Source: Antedon mediterranea (Eukaryota; Echinodermata; Crinoidea; Comatulida; Antedonidae). From it: DNA of 64,000 nucleotides. The notes beneath the pieces were generated by a model. That model was given only the letters and a program-made list of their open reading frames with translations. It was not told where the DNA came from and searched no databases. The translations under genes and the position numbers were made by a program. Positions 37,601 through 44,473 of this stretch are shown here, piece by piece; position 1 is the stretch's first letter; the number at the start of each line of letters is the position of its first letter. The stretch lies in contig NC_092672.1 in the NCBI RefSeq assembly GCF_964355755.1, positions 3,162,001 through 3,226,000 on the forward strand. Reading direction: 5' to 3'.

Positions 37601-39157
37601 ATTTTGTAATCGTAGTACATGAATTGTGTATGTTTGAATTTGAAAAAAAAATGAATTGTTTCGAGTTCCGTAATTGAAATTCAAATGACAATAATTGTAA
37701 TCATTACATTCAATTTACACCGGTACAATACAATGAGAAAGCAAGACAAGTTAGATATAATTACATTAGTATCTGTCATCATTTAACGACATACGGTAAT
37801 TGATTGACAAACAAATAGAAGTTCTTCTACCTATAAACCATCATTGACAGCAGTGTTTTTGTTCATCAATATAATATTTGTTTTATCACCGGTTGTCTAT
37901 ATTGTAATTTGATTATTATACAAAATATTATGCAAATGTTAATTGCAATATATTATTTAATATTTTTACCCGACACCATTACAAGTCATTGATTCATACC
38001 GGTATTAAAAGTAATATTGTTTTACAATTTTGAATTTATTTATATGATCTCTTTGTGAAGAGTTATTATGAGAGCATAATTCTTGAATGATTAATATTTT
38101 TCTTTGTCTTAATAATAATAATAATAATAATATCCTGGATTTATAAAGCGCCCAATGTTGTGAAACCTCTAAGCACTGTATACAAAATGAGAAAAAAGCT
38201 AAAGCTCTGTCTACACTATCAAACTTTATGTGACAAAAATATATGATGAGCCCATATATGGCCATGATGTCACATCACTATCACTACCCTATTTGGGCAC
38301 ATCACACTTTTTTGTCAAACTAGCTAGTCTAAATTGAACCCTGGTCAGCACCAGTTGTGCCTCGGTCATCCCTCTTATAGAATACAAGCACACTCGTTTG
38401 AGTTTTGTTTTTAATATATAAATGCTCACCTGCAAGATTTGCAGTAATTCCTATTGAAAAGTAACAAGTACACTGCGGACAACTTAGCGAAATGGTGACA
38501 TCCACAAGAAATGACACCTGAAAGCAAATACGAGAATATTGCATTCATAGAATACATACACAGACTAATAATCATAATAATATTAATACCTATATATTTT
38601 CAAAAAATCGAATGATAGTGGAAAAGAAACACCAACTGTTCTGTTGTGTAAATTAAAACCTTTGAAACATCACTTTGAAGCATTAGCCTATATTAATGAA
38701 TGATAATAATATAATAGTTCGTTCAAAAGGTTGTCAATGCTCAGTCCATAAATAGTTTTAAAAACAATTGAAGAAATCTGGGTCTTCAAAACAATACAAA
38801 TACTCATTTTGTGTTTTTATAGTTTATTTTGTATTTACTGTTTGTATTGTTTGAGGGTCCCTATTTTAATGATCAGCTTATGCTGGATGGACCACCCTCA
38901 TAAAATATTGTTGAAATAAATAAAATAAATAAAATTAAAATAGTTTCACAATTTTGCCATCTAGGTACGCATTAGTCACACAGTGCACAACTCTCTACTT
39001 AATTTTCCTGTTCTCTGTGTTTTCAGGGCGAAAACGGCTTCAACCGAAAATTCCTGTAATCATGTGACTAACACATTATGAATAAGTAATACAACATTGA
39101 AATGTTACAAAACGTTACCTGTAAAAAGGATAAAAGCAATCTCTTCAGCATCAGCAT
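21481..39157 (-). CDS. Composite LGR-type GPCR: SRCR x7, LDLa, kringle, LDLa x6, LRR, 7TM
   Basis: Predicted plasma-membrane receptor of 1735 aa. Exons on the minus strand, 5' to 3': 39157-39119, 38517-38430, 35822-35526, 35325-35032, 34366-34067, 33580-33281, 32546-32256, 31653-31336, 31144-30842, 30736-30683, 30309-30178, 29701-29462, 28947-28822, 28459-28343, 28106-27996, 27371-27219, 26660-26544, 26321-26205, 25848-25740, 25441-25346, 25149-25078, 24929-24858, 24439-24368, 24031-23960, 23527-22476, 21945-21761, 21561-21481. The 5208 nt close on TAG. Domains: signal peptide (1-~25), SRCR-type modules (~43-743), linker (744-761), LDLa (762-805), kringle (806-885), six LDLa (886-1132), LRRNT (1133-1169), LRRs (to 1296), hinge and 7TM (1297-~1640), tail. 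The 7TM resembles GRL101/RXFP-like LGRs; the SRCR and kringle additions are not part of the LGR architectures I know. Ligand unknown. The join between exons 1 and 2 is the least certain. Confidence 0.85.
22327..22457. mobile_element. Foldback MITE family B, copy (diverged)
   Basis: aagcttggttctcacgcaac at one end and the inverted acaaccaagctt at the other. Lies in the receptor intron directly after the 7TM exon. Confidence 0.75.
22476..23527 (-). CDS. Receptor exon 25: hinge plus complete seven-transmembrane domain
   Basis: One 1052-nt exon encodes the whole 7TM bundle (residues ~1297-1647). It opens with the hinge Cys cluster HSFCCLL and CTP...FSSCANLM, typical of LGR receptors. TM1 contains [11 protein letters not shown]2 [15 protein letters not shown]3 ends SCDRFLHI (DRF in place of DRY), TM6 contains [10 protein letters not shown] (the CWxP toggle), and TM7 is [15 protein letters not shown] (NPxxY). 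The conserved disulfide pair is present: TC at the top of TM3 and VC in ECL2. A single-exon 7TM after 72-nt LRR exons is the usual gene form of LGRs. The exon ends in a strong donor (gtaagt). If that donor is not used, the frame stops two codons later. Confidence 0.9.
23584..23722. mobile_element. MITE family A, copy 4
   Basis: Left TIR AGCTCTGTCTACACCAT, right end gatagtgtagacagtgtct. Sits 57 bases upstream of the 7TM exon on the transcribed strand. Confidence 0.8.
23960..25848 (-). CDS. Receptor exons 19-24: LRRNT cap and leucine-rich repeats
   Basis: Exon 19 (25848-25740) encodes an LRR N-terminal cap with CPEGCTC...FNCSG. Exons 21-24 are each exactly 72 nt in phase 2-2, and each gives one 24-residue LRR ([44 protein letters not shown]). 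Exon 20 (25441-25346) is 96 nt and does not follow the LRR consensus well in its first half. The block is short, five exons, fewer repeats than in vertebrate RXFP1. In related receptors this block binds the hormone core; here that is only inferred. Confidence 0.85.
24165..24352. repeat. ~76-bp tandem duplication with TTTGAG expansion
   Basis: Two copies of tttttataaacgtgtgccgc...gacatggaaagaattgag. The second carries an expanded (gtttga)n tract. Receptor intron 23. Confidence 0.88.
26205..28947 (-). CDS. Receptor exons 13-18: six LDLa modules
   Basis: Six consecutive phase 1-1 exons each encode one LDL-receptor class A module of about 37-51 residues. The calcium-cage residues are visible in most: DNCPDNSDE-like ends in exon 13 ([12 protein letters not shown]), exon 14 ([11 protein letters not shown]), exon 15 ([11 protein letters not shown]), exon 17 ([11 protein letters not shown]) and exon 18 ([11 protein letters not shown]). 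Exon 16 (27371-27219) is degenerate. It has Cys residues but no SDE-like end, and its last bases lie in a 31-bp tandem repeat. With the module before the kringle the total is seven. In relaxin-family receptors the LDLa drives signalling; mollusc GRL101 carries many. Confidence 0.88.
26350..26495. mobile_element. Foldback MITE family B, copy
   Basis: Inverted arms of the gacgcaacgcaagg type around an accaatcacg/tgattggtca centre. Between receptor LDLa exons 17 and 18. Confidence 0.75.
26868..27066. mobile_element. Foldback MITE family B, long subtype, right end truncated
   Basis: Left arm aagcttggttcccactagcg, and an internal tgcgatgtttgcagcactg typical of the long subtype. The right arm breaks off in aagtgttgtagcaaac. 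Confidence 0.7.
27090..27230. repeat. 31-bp minisatellite that includes a splice donor, five copies
   Basis: cctaccNcaattacgtaa recurs at 27090, 27121, 27152, 27183 and 27214. On the minus strand each unit reads exon end (AATTGTG) plus donor (GTAGGT) of receptor exon 16. Confidence 0.93.
27424..27585. mobile_element. Foldback MITE family B, copy
   Basis: gctttgttcccactac and gcgtcctaatgggaat form the ends; the centre is ttgaccaatgaga / gattggtcaatt. Between LDLa exons 15 and 16. Confidence 0.75.
27834..27977. mobile_element. Foldback MITE family B, copy
   Basis: aagcttggttctcaccctag at the left, gctagagggaaccaagctt at the right. Ends 19 bases from LDLa exon 15. Confidence 0.85.
28655..28790. 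mobile_element. MITE family A, copy 5, left end decayed
   Basis: Right TIR is intact (aatagtgtagacagagct); the left end is recognisable only from aagtttgacaaaaat. Lies 32 bases from LDLa exon 13. Confidence 0.75.
29462..29701 (-). CDS. Receptor exon 12: kringle domain
   Basis: This 240-nt phase 1-1 exon encodes an 80-residue kringle (residues 806-885). Consensus landmarks are [34 protein letters not shown] and a C-terminal CAVPSC. Seven cysteines are visible; a normal kringle has six. The extra one is in [10 protein letters not shown], where most kringles have no Cys. Kringles occur in plasminogen-like proteases, ROR kinases and neurotrypsin; I know of none in an LGR. The flanking exons are in the same frame and phase, which supports one transcript. 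Confidence 0.85.
29811..30165. repeat. GGTAGT/GGCAAGTGTTAGT minisatellite
   Basis: Imperfect mixture of ggtagtgg and ggcaagtgttagtggtaatg units. Begins 13 bases past receptor exon 11, so it lies at the intron's 5' end. Confidence 0.9.
30178..30736 (-). CDS. Receptor exons 10-11: linker and first LDLa module
   Basis: Exon 10 (30736-30683) is a 54-nt phase 1-1 linker without cysteines (residues 744-761). Exon 11 (30309-30178) encodes a textbook LDLa with [22 protein letters not shown] and a closing ENC. It sits between the SRCR block and the kringle. The intron on its 3' side starts almost directly in a GGTAGT-type minisatellite (29811-30165). Confidence 0.85.
30516..30658. mobile_element. Foldback MITE family B, copy
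   Basis: aagcttggttcacagcaagg and catagtgggaaccaagctt ends, with ttgaccaatcac / gtgattggtcaaa centre. Between receptor exons 10 and 11. Confidence 0.88.
30842..35822 (-). CDS. Receptor exons 3-9: seven SRCR-type modules
   Basis: Seven exons of about 290-320 nt, all phase 1-1, each encode one scavenger-receptor cysteine-rich module. The last (31144-30842) is canonical: [38 protein letters not shown] and six Cys. Exons 35822-35526, 34366-34067, 32546-32256 and 31653-31336 also fit well. Exon 35325-35032 lacks the usual first Cys (it reads [11 protein letters not shown]) but keeps VICRTLGY and [12 protein letters not shown]. Exon 33580-33281 is strongly diverged, recognisable only by length, phase and Cys pattern. 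One exon per module is the group B style, while six Cys is the group A count. SRCR arrays in invertebrates are often linked to recognition or defence; the role here is inference. Confidence 0.85.
31713..32143. mobile_element. Nested foldback MITEs, family B long subtype
   Basis: An outer copy (31713-31892 and 32108-32143) is interrupted by an inner complete copy (31894-32107). Both start gcgtggttcccactag and end gtgggaaccaagc. Between SRCR exons 7 and 8. Confidence 0.75.
32710..32893. mobile_element. Foldback MITE family B, long subtype
   Basis: Contains tgtgatgtttgcaacaatg and cagcactttgcgtcaatacg. Ends in gctagtgtggaccacgctt. Confidence 0.75.
34483..34718. mobile_element. Foldback MITE family B interrupted by a SINE-like 3' tail
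   Basis: The family B arms (cttgtgattggtcaaatcac and gttgcgtccaaataggaacc) are split by (aat)n and the sequence atttttatagcgcacatacc, a SINE/LINE-type tail. Confidence 0.6.
35870..36018. mobile_element. Foldback MITE family B, copy
   Basis: aagcgtggttcccactagcg and tactgggaaccaagcg ends. Lies 48 bases upstream of the first SRCR exon. Confidence 0.85.
36263..36481. mobile_element. Foldback MITE family B, long subtype
   Basis: Complete copy with aagcttggtttccactagcg and gctagtgggaaccaagctt ends. Intron 2 of the receptor, which is otherwise repeat-poor AT-rich sequence without visible exons. Confidence 0.88.
38108..38400 (-). mobile_element. SINE-like element split by MITE family A
   Basis: (aat)n, then tcctggatttataaagcgcc and aacctctaagcactgta, then the MITE, then gaaccctggtcagcaccag. 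The same blocks occur inverted at 50600-50820. Confidence 0.55.
38202..38328. mobile_element. MITE family A, copy 6, right end truncated
   Basis: Left TIR AGCTCTGTCTACACTATCAA is perfect. The right side stops at ttgtcaaactagctag, inside the SINE-like element. Confidence 0.8.
38430..39157 (-). CDS. Receptor exons 1-2: start codon and signal peptide
   Basis: Exon 1 (39157-39119) starts with ATG and gives [13 protein letters not shown]. An in-frame TGA lies 13 codons upstream with no other ATG between, so this start is the natural one. Exon 2 (38517-38430) continues [16 protein letters not shown] and ends in phase 1, matching the first SRCR exon. Together they read as a hydrophobic signal peptide followed by a short Cys-containing segment. 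The join is supported by strong splice sites and frame, not by homology. Confidence 0.6.
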
Positions 39158-40159
39158 TTCTGATGCATTGATGTTCAGTTTTTTCTTTCCGTGTCAAATA
39201 TTAATTGATAAATAGCTTTGATTGATACCAACAAGTAAAATAAACGTCTTTCGGTTGCAACAAAAATATTTCTAATTTCATGTTTTGCGACAGATATCCG
39301 CTTTTTTAAAGCAGAAATAAGTTGTCGGTATTAAACCTTGCTGCTGTAAGATATGTGAATCGATGAAAATGCTGAATGTTTTATATTGATGAACCTATAT
39401 TGGGGGCGTCACCGTTATATAATTAGCAAGAACACAAGGATGTACCAAGACTGCGTTAAAGATGAGCTGAGATGAAATCATATCTATACCTCATGAATAT
39501 TAAACGGCAATCAGCGAAATTAGAACGCGTTTTAAGTTGCATGTCAACGGAGAAATGCGTTTACAAATACAATAGGAAAACGGTCCTTCTTCTTTCATCT
39601 TTTTTATTCAATCAATGATGGATTTTACAAAGGATTAAATGATATTATAACTGAAGTTCCCAAAGTGTTCGCTGTAAAATGTAAAGAGAATAGCATGCCG
39701 TAGTAAAACACTTGAAACACTAATCTATAACAACTAAAGAAACTAAGTTTTAATTTTAAAATATTTTCTCAATTGTACTAGAATTGAAAGCAATGATTCA
39801 TAATGTCTAATGTTTCCCCTAACTAATACTAGTTTATGTTGCAAGATCAATTGAATTCGTTACAAAAAAATTAACGGATGCTTTTAACCTTTAAATCTGC
39901 TTGGGCCTAACATAGGAACTAATTCAATTTCGAAGAAGATAACTTAACCCTGTTTTTATATTTTAAAGACGAAAAACAAGAATAAGAAATATCAGTAATA
40001 AAATTTAACTATATATAAATAAGATTAAACTATTTTAATATTAATATCATATTATTTATTATAATTTTTATTTTTTTGTAGAATGCATGCATATAAGAAC
40101 GTATCAGATTTTGTAAATCCACAGTGCGTGGTTTTGTTACATTTTTTGGAATAAAGTTA

Positions 40160-40193
<34 letters not shown>

Positions 40194-40349
40194 GATTATA
40201 CATTGTAAATGATCGGAAGTCATAATGCTTAGTAAAATGTGGGAGGATGGATGTATAGGCTAGTAGTAGGGTCTAAGTAGATAAGAAACTAAAGTTGCTA
40301 TTTATTGTCGTCAGATAGTACGAAAATCGTGTGCAAAAACGGCTAAAGC

Positions 40350-40402
40350 TAAAAAATGCGACATTAAGTTTGCGGTCGATTTCTCATCACTTTATCGCTT
40401 AA
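40350..40402 (-). pseudogene. Duplicated fragment of the GTPase terminal exon
   Basis: About 52 bases resemble the last coding bases and stop region of the GTPase (40559-40613), same orientation, with scattered differences. A family B MITE sits between the two copies. Confidence 0.75.
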
Positions 40403-40555
40403 GCTTGGTTCCCACTAGAACGCAACGCAAGGACGTAAGCCGCAACGCAATTGACCAATCACAAGAAACGGTTCGAATAATTCTTTGCTTGATTTGGTCA
40501 ATTCGCTTGCGTTGCGGCTTACGTCCTTGCGTTGCGTTCTAGTGGGAACCAAGAT
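40399..40555. mobile_element. Foldback MITE family B, near-perfect palindrome
   Basis: aagcttggttcccactagaa at the left, ttctagtgggaaccaaga at the right; the arms nearly match over the whole length. Begins six bases after the GTPase stop codon on the transcribed strand. Confidence 0.9.
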
Positions 40556-40560
40556 TAAAC

Positions 40561-43500
40561 CTACAAAATGCGACATTCAGTGTGCGGTCGATTTCGCATC
40601 ACTTTATCGCCTTGGCGCGTACAACATTGTATTATGTTCAACATTGTTTTGTGTGTTTGTGGATCAACTTCATGATCACGGACTGTATAGTTACGAACTG
40701 TGAAGATGAACTGGATTCCCAGATCTTCCAGATCACTGACAATCTCTTCCACTCGATGCTCCTTTGCTTCGTCTATGTGAGTAACGACTGCTATTGGAAG
40801 TTCACCTGAAAATATAGTAGTATAGAGTTAGCCTAGTCTCAAGCTCTGTTTACACTATCAAACTTTATGTCGCAAAAAAATGTGATTTGTCCATCTATGG
40901 ACATGATGATGTCTTATCACTACCAGATGTGTGCATATCACCATAATTGGGTACATCACACCAACTAGTTTGATAGTGTAGACAGGGCCTTAGTTTGCAA
41001 ACTCTGAGTTCGCCCAGAAAGGTTTAGCCAGCGGTAGATCAGTAGACAGTCTAACAAGATAACTAATGTCATGCTATCCTGGAGATACAGTGTATAAACT
41101 GTCCTCACAAACTTCTCCAAACAGTGAAAAACTCTGAACTTGTAAACGAAGTAAAAATTTCCAAGTCTAGAAAAATAGTTGAGGCTACTGTGAAGAAGGA
41201 CAAAATTTCACTTTGATTAAGTTCCTGAATAAGTTCAAGTCAATCGTTCGTGTAACTTTGGTGACATGCATACTCACTCGTAGCCATTTTTATTCGTTTT
41301 GCAAACTCCCCCATCTCTTTCACACGGAGTGTACGATCAGAAGCTCTGGGAGAAAAGAAAATGGTTAGAACCATTAGTATTAATAGTTCATGCCCCAAGG
41401 GACGACATTATTAGGTATATATCCTGGTATTGTACTTACCTGACAACAAGCAGAGCAATATGAATCTGGCAATCTTTAGTGTCTCCTCCTCGTAACGCCA
41501 TCTCTTTTGCGTCAACTAGCTTATCAACGACGTTCCTATTCCAGTTCACATTGTCAGAATTTTCACGTAAACCACCTAAAATGGACAAATGTAAATAATC
41601 AATACAGGAATAATGATGATGATGATAATGATGATAATGATGATAATGATGCTGATGATGATAATGATGATGATTTATACCATAAATGCGCAAAACCATT
41701 TCAATTTAAAGACTAAATGAAGTTGACTTGAACATGTAGGTATAGATGTTTAACATAATACCATCTTAATGGGTTTTTAATTGTTTAAAAAGTTACTTCG
41801 TACATAATTGTGTAGCTACGACAGCTACAGTAGCTTCGTCGAAATCCGGCATACCACGGTTGTCGAACACCGCAATCTGATCTGTCAAGAACACTTTGAG
41901 AAAGCCTCTGGTCTTACTGTCATCTGTCGTGTTACACACACCAGTTCGTTCGCCTGTAATATCCTCGTATGCTTTCTTCTGATCGTAGCCTAAGACATAT
42001 TTAAGTGAATTGATGAGACAGGATTTGCCGGATCCAACTGAGCCGAAGACGGCGATGTATAGTTCTTTAGGAAGGTCTTCAGCGAGTGGTCTGTCAGTGG
42101 GTTCTAGAGTCGTACTTGGCTTGTATCTTTTAAGCGTCTTCAAAGTTTGCCTAGCCTCTTTATCAAGATCAATGATGTTCAGTTGACGTAAAAACTGATA
42201 GCCAGGGGCATACATTATGACGTAATCAGTGCCAGGAATTTTTAAACCTTCTTCCAAATTATACTAAAAAGTAATAAATGAAAATATGTTTAGTTTATAC
42301 AAGTGGTGACGGACGGAATTTAAATTTTGCATTAATAATACAACGCTCAAATGAAAGAATAGTAACTACATTAACATTACCTTTAAAATGTCATTTCTCA
42401 GTGACAAAGTACAGTAGTGTCATTTCATAAGAATTTCCTAGACCTAAAATTCAATATACGTTCACGCTCAGACTGTAGTACTTTGTAAACATCCAGATTG
42501 TACGCTAGCGGCACACAAACTAATATTGATCTCTGCCAATTTATTTTTCTAATCTATTTATATTTGATCTGTTAACAATGATGTCATATCGATTAGTATT
42601 GATTAGTTTATTGTATAAATGATAGTTTGATGGTTTAATCGGATCATAGGATCAAAGAAAATATCGCCGTGGGAACAGACATTATGACGATAATTTAACC
42701 TACAAAATAATTGTCATTAATAGTACATCTATTGTATAATTATACATACTAATAGTAGTATAAATATATCGAAAAAAAAGTATCGCAAGTTTTCACACGG
42801 CACTCTTTCAATTATATTATGCACACGGCACTTTTGCTTGAAAGTTTTAGCAGAATGTGAAAGTTCAAGAGTCGCGTATAATGTAACTAAGAATAATATG
42901 GTATTAAGACTAAGTAAATTTACTGAAAGCCAACAATGATGACGATGGTAAATAGAGCTCTAAAGCAAGATTGGTAAATCGAAAGAAGATTGATATTTAG
43001 ATTAATTTTTAAAGCTCCGTCTTCACTACCAAATAAAAAAATGTGATGTGCCCAAATATGGCAGTGAAATGACATCATCATGTCCATATTATCGGCACAT
43101 CACATTTTTTTGTCACATAAAGTTTGATAGTGTAGACAGATAAGCATTGTATGTAGATTATAATTATTATTAATGATAATAAGGTTGACGATTTGATTGT
43201 TGATGGATTCAAGAGTGAGTTCAATAATTTTAAAACAATTAATGTTGACAAAAAGTAGGAGGAGGCCTAGAGGTTGATTTTACTGGCAATGATGACGGTA
43301 ATGAAAATGATACTGAAAACGACAATAAGTGACAATAAGTATGATGATGATGATGACACTGTTGATGAAGAAAAGAATGATGATGCTAATTAAAGATGAT
43401 GACGACAATGGTGAAGATGATACTAATGAAAACGGATGACAATAAGTATAAAGACGATCGACCGTTTTGATGAAAAGTATGATGATGGTGTTAATTAGTA

Positions 43501-43797
43501 GTGATGCTGAAGAGGAGGCAGAGGAGAAATATGATGATGATGATGATGATGACGATGATGGTGATGATGATGATTATGATGATTGAGAAGATGATGAATG
43601 ATACTGATTGATAATAATGATGGTGATGATAATGGTGACGGCATATCGCAATCAACCAGGATGATGGCGAAACCCGTTGATAATGATTATGATATTGAAG
43701 ATGATAATGATGATAACATTGATGAAAACCTACTTACAACCTCGGTTTTCTTGGTTCCCGGTAATCTTGGTTCAGCCGGTATTAATATCTCTGACAT
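40561..43797 (-). CDS. P-loop GTPase with C-terminal CaaX-like box (IFI44-like group suspected)
   Basis: Five exons, 43797-43738, 42263-41804, 41575-41440, 41345-41278 and 40805-40561, give 969 nt, 322 aa, closing on TAG. G motifs: G1 is AVFGSVGSGKSCLINSL (about residue 89), the G3 region is FDNRGMPDF (D-x-x-G), and G4 appears as AVVTHID, with His where Lys is usual. The N-terminus is MSEILIPAEPRLPG. The protein ends ECRIL, so the last four residues CRIL fit a geranylgeranylation box (X = Leu). There is no dynamin- or GBP-like helical tail. The motif order resembles interferon-induced IFI44-type GTPases, but I could not confirm a family. A membrane-anchored role in cell-autonomous defence is inference. 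Confidence 0.75.
40842..40989. mobile_element. MITE family A, copy 7
   Basis: AGCTCTGTTTACACTATCAA and gatagtgtagacagggcct ends. GTPase intron 4, 37 bases before the last exon. Confidence 0.85.
41611..41670. repeat. (GAT)n microsatellite
   Basis: Imperfect gatgat/aatgat run in GTPase intron 2. On the minus strand it reads as a spurious His/Tyr-rich frame. Confidence 0.9.
43012..43140. mobile_element. MITE family A, copy 8
   Basis: Left end agctccgtcttcactacc is diverged; right end tttgatagtgtagacaga is good. GTPase intron 1. Confidence 0.8.
43330..43640. repeat. GAT/GAC-rich low-complexity tract
   Basis: Long imperfect gatgatgatgac tract with long purine runs, in GTPase intron 1. Acidic frames here are artefacts. 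Confidence 0.85.
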
Positions 43798-44473
43798 CCT
43801 CGTGCGAATGAAGCGCACATTTTGATTTGTACGTCTGGTCCTGTGCTCACAAAGTCAAATACTGTGATCAGCAAAACGAAATTAAATCAATTTATTTCGC
43901 TTCATTGGTAATAATACAAATACAAAAATGTGGGTGGTGGTTAAATCAGGTACCATGCAAAACAGGGTGTTCAATTATCGATTTGTATTGATCCGCCTGT
44001 TGATCGTTTATTTAGGACGTCCACGTCAACATATTACAATAATCATTTGTGATTGTAATGATACTTTTTCCATAAATTTATTATCACTTATCAAACTTTA
44101 CGAAGGCCAAAACCACGGTAAATTTATGATAAATCGATCGTACAGTATTCGAAACGTGTATGAACAATTGATTAGGCCTACAGTACTGTAAAAAGAAATG
44201 ATAAAATATTTGACTGAAATAGGCTATTATTTAAAAGATTTTATCTACAAGAAATAGTCATATTGACTGTGTGTGATGTAATTATAAAACAGTATAGCGC
44301 CACCAATATAATCTAAAAAATAAACTTTCCGTTGGTGGCGGGCGCTGCTCCTTTCACAAAAAAAATCGTCTGCTGCTACTGGATTGAAAAGTACTTTCTG
44401 CCTCTTTTTTGGCCTAATAGTAGTAGCCTAGGAGGCTAGACCTATTCAATCTTATCTTACTGGTCGAAATAAT
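43798..44473. promoter_or_regulatory. Divergent intergenic region GTPase / SYNRG
   Basis: The two predicted start codons face away from each other, 676 bases apart, so both promoters probably lie here. I see no convincing TATA or initiator pair. A bidirectional arrangement depends on the predicted first exon of SYNRG (44474), which is the least certain exon of that gene. Confidence 0.4.

Larger units (their letters stand above)
39158..40560. other. Intergenic region receptor / GTPase
   Basis: AT-rich. Holds the receptor's 5' flank, an (AT)n run at about 40161-40192, the copied GTPase exon fragment (40350-40402) and a family B MITE. No coding sequence seen. Confidence 0.6.

Noticed and set aside
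41436-41699. His/Tyr-rich frame at the GTPase intron
   Set aside because: Reverse reading of a (GAT)n microsatellite. Only the part 41440-41575 is exon.
42255-42257. Start of the GTPase at the beginning of exon 2
   Set aside because: There is no ATG here (the codon is TTG). The acceptor at 42264-42265 and the ATG-bearing exon 43797-43738 give a better start.
43598-43825. Asp-rich 75-aa plus-strand frame
   Set aside because: A GAT-rich low-complexity tract plus the reverse of GTPase exon 1. No support as a gene.
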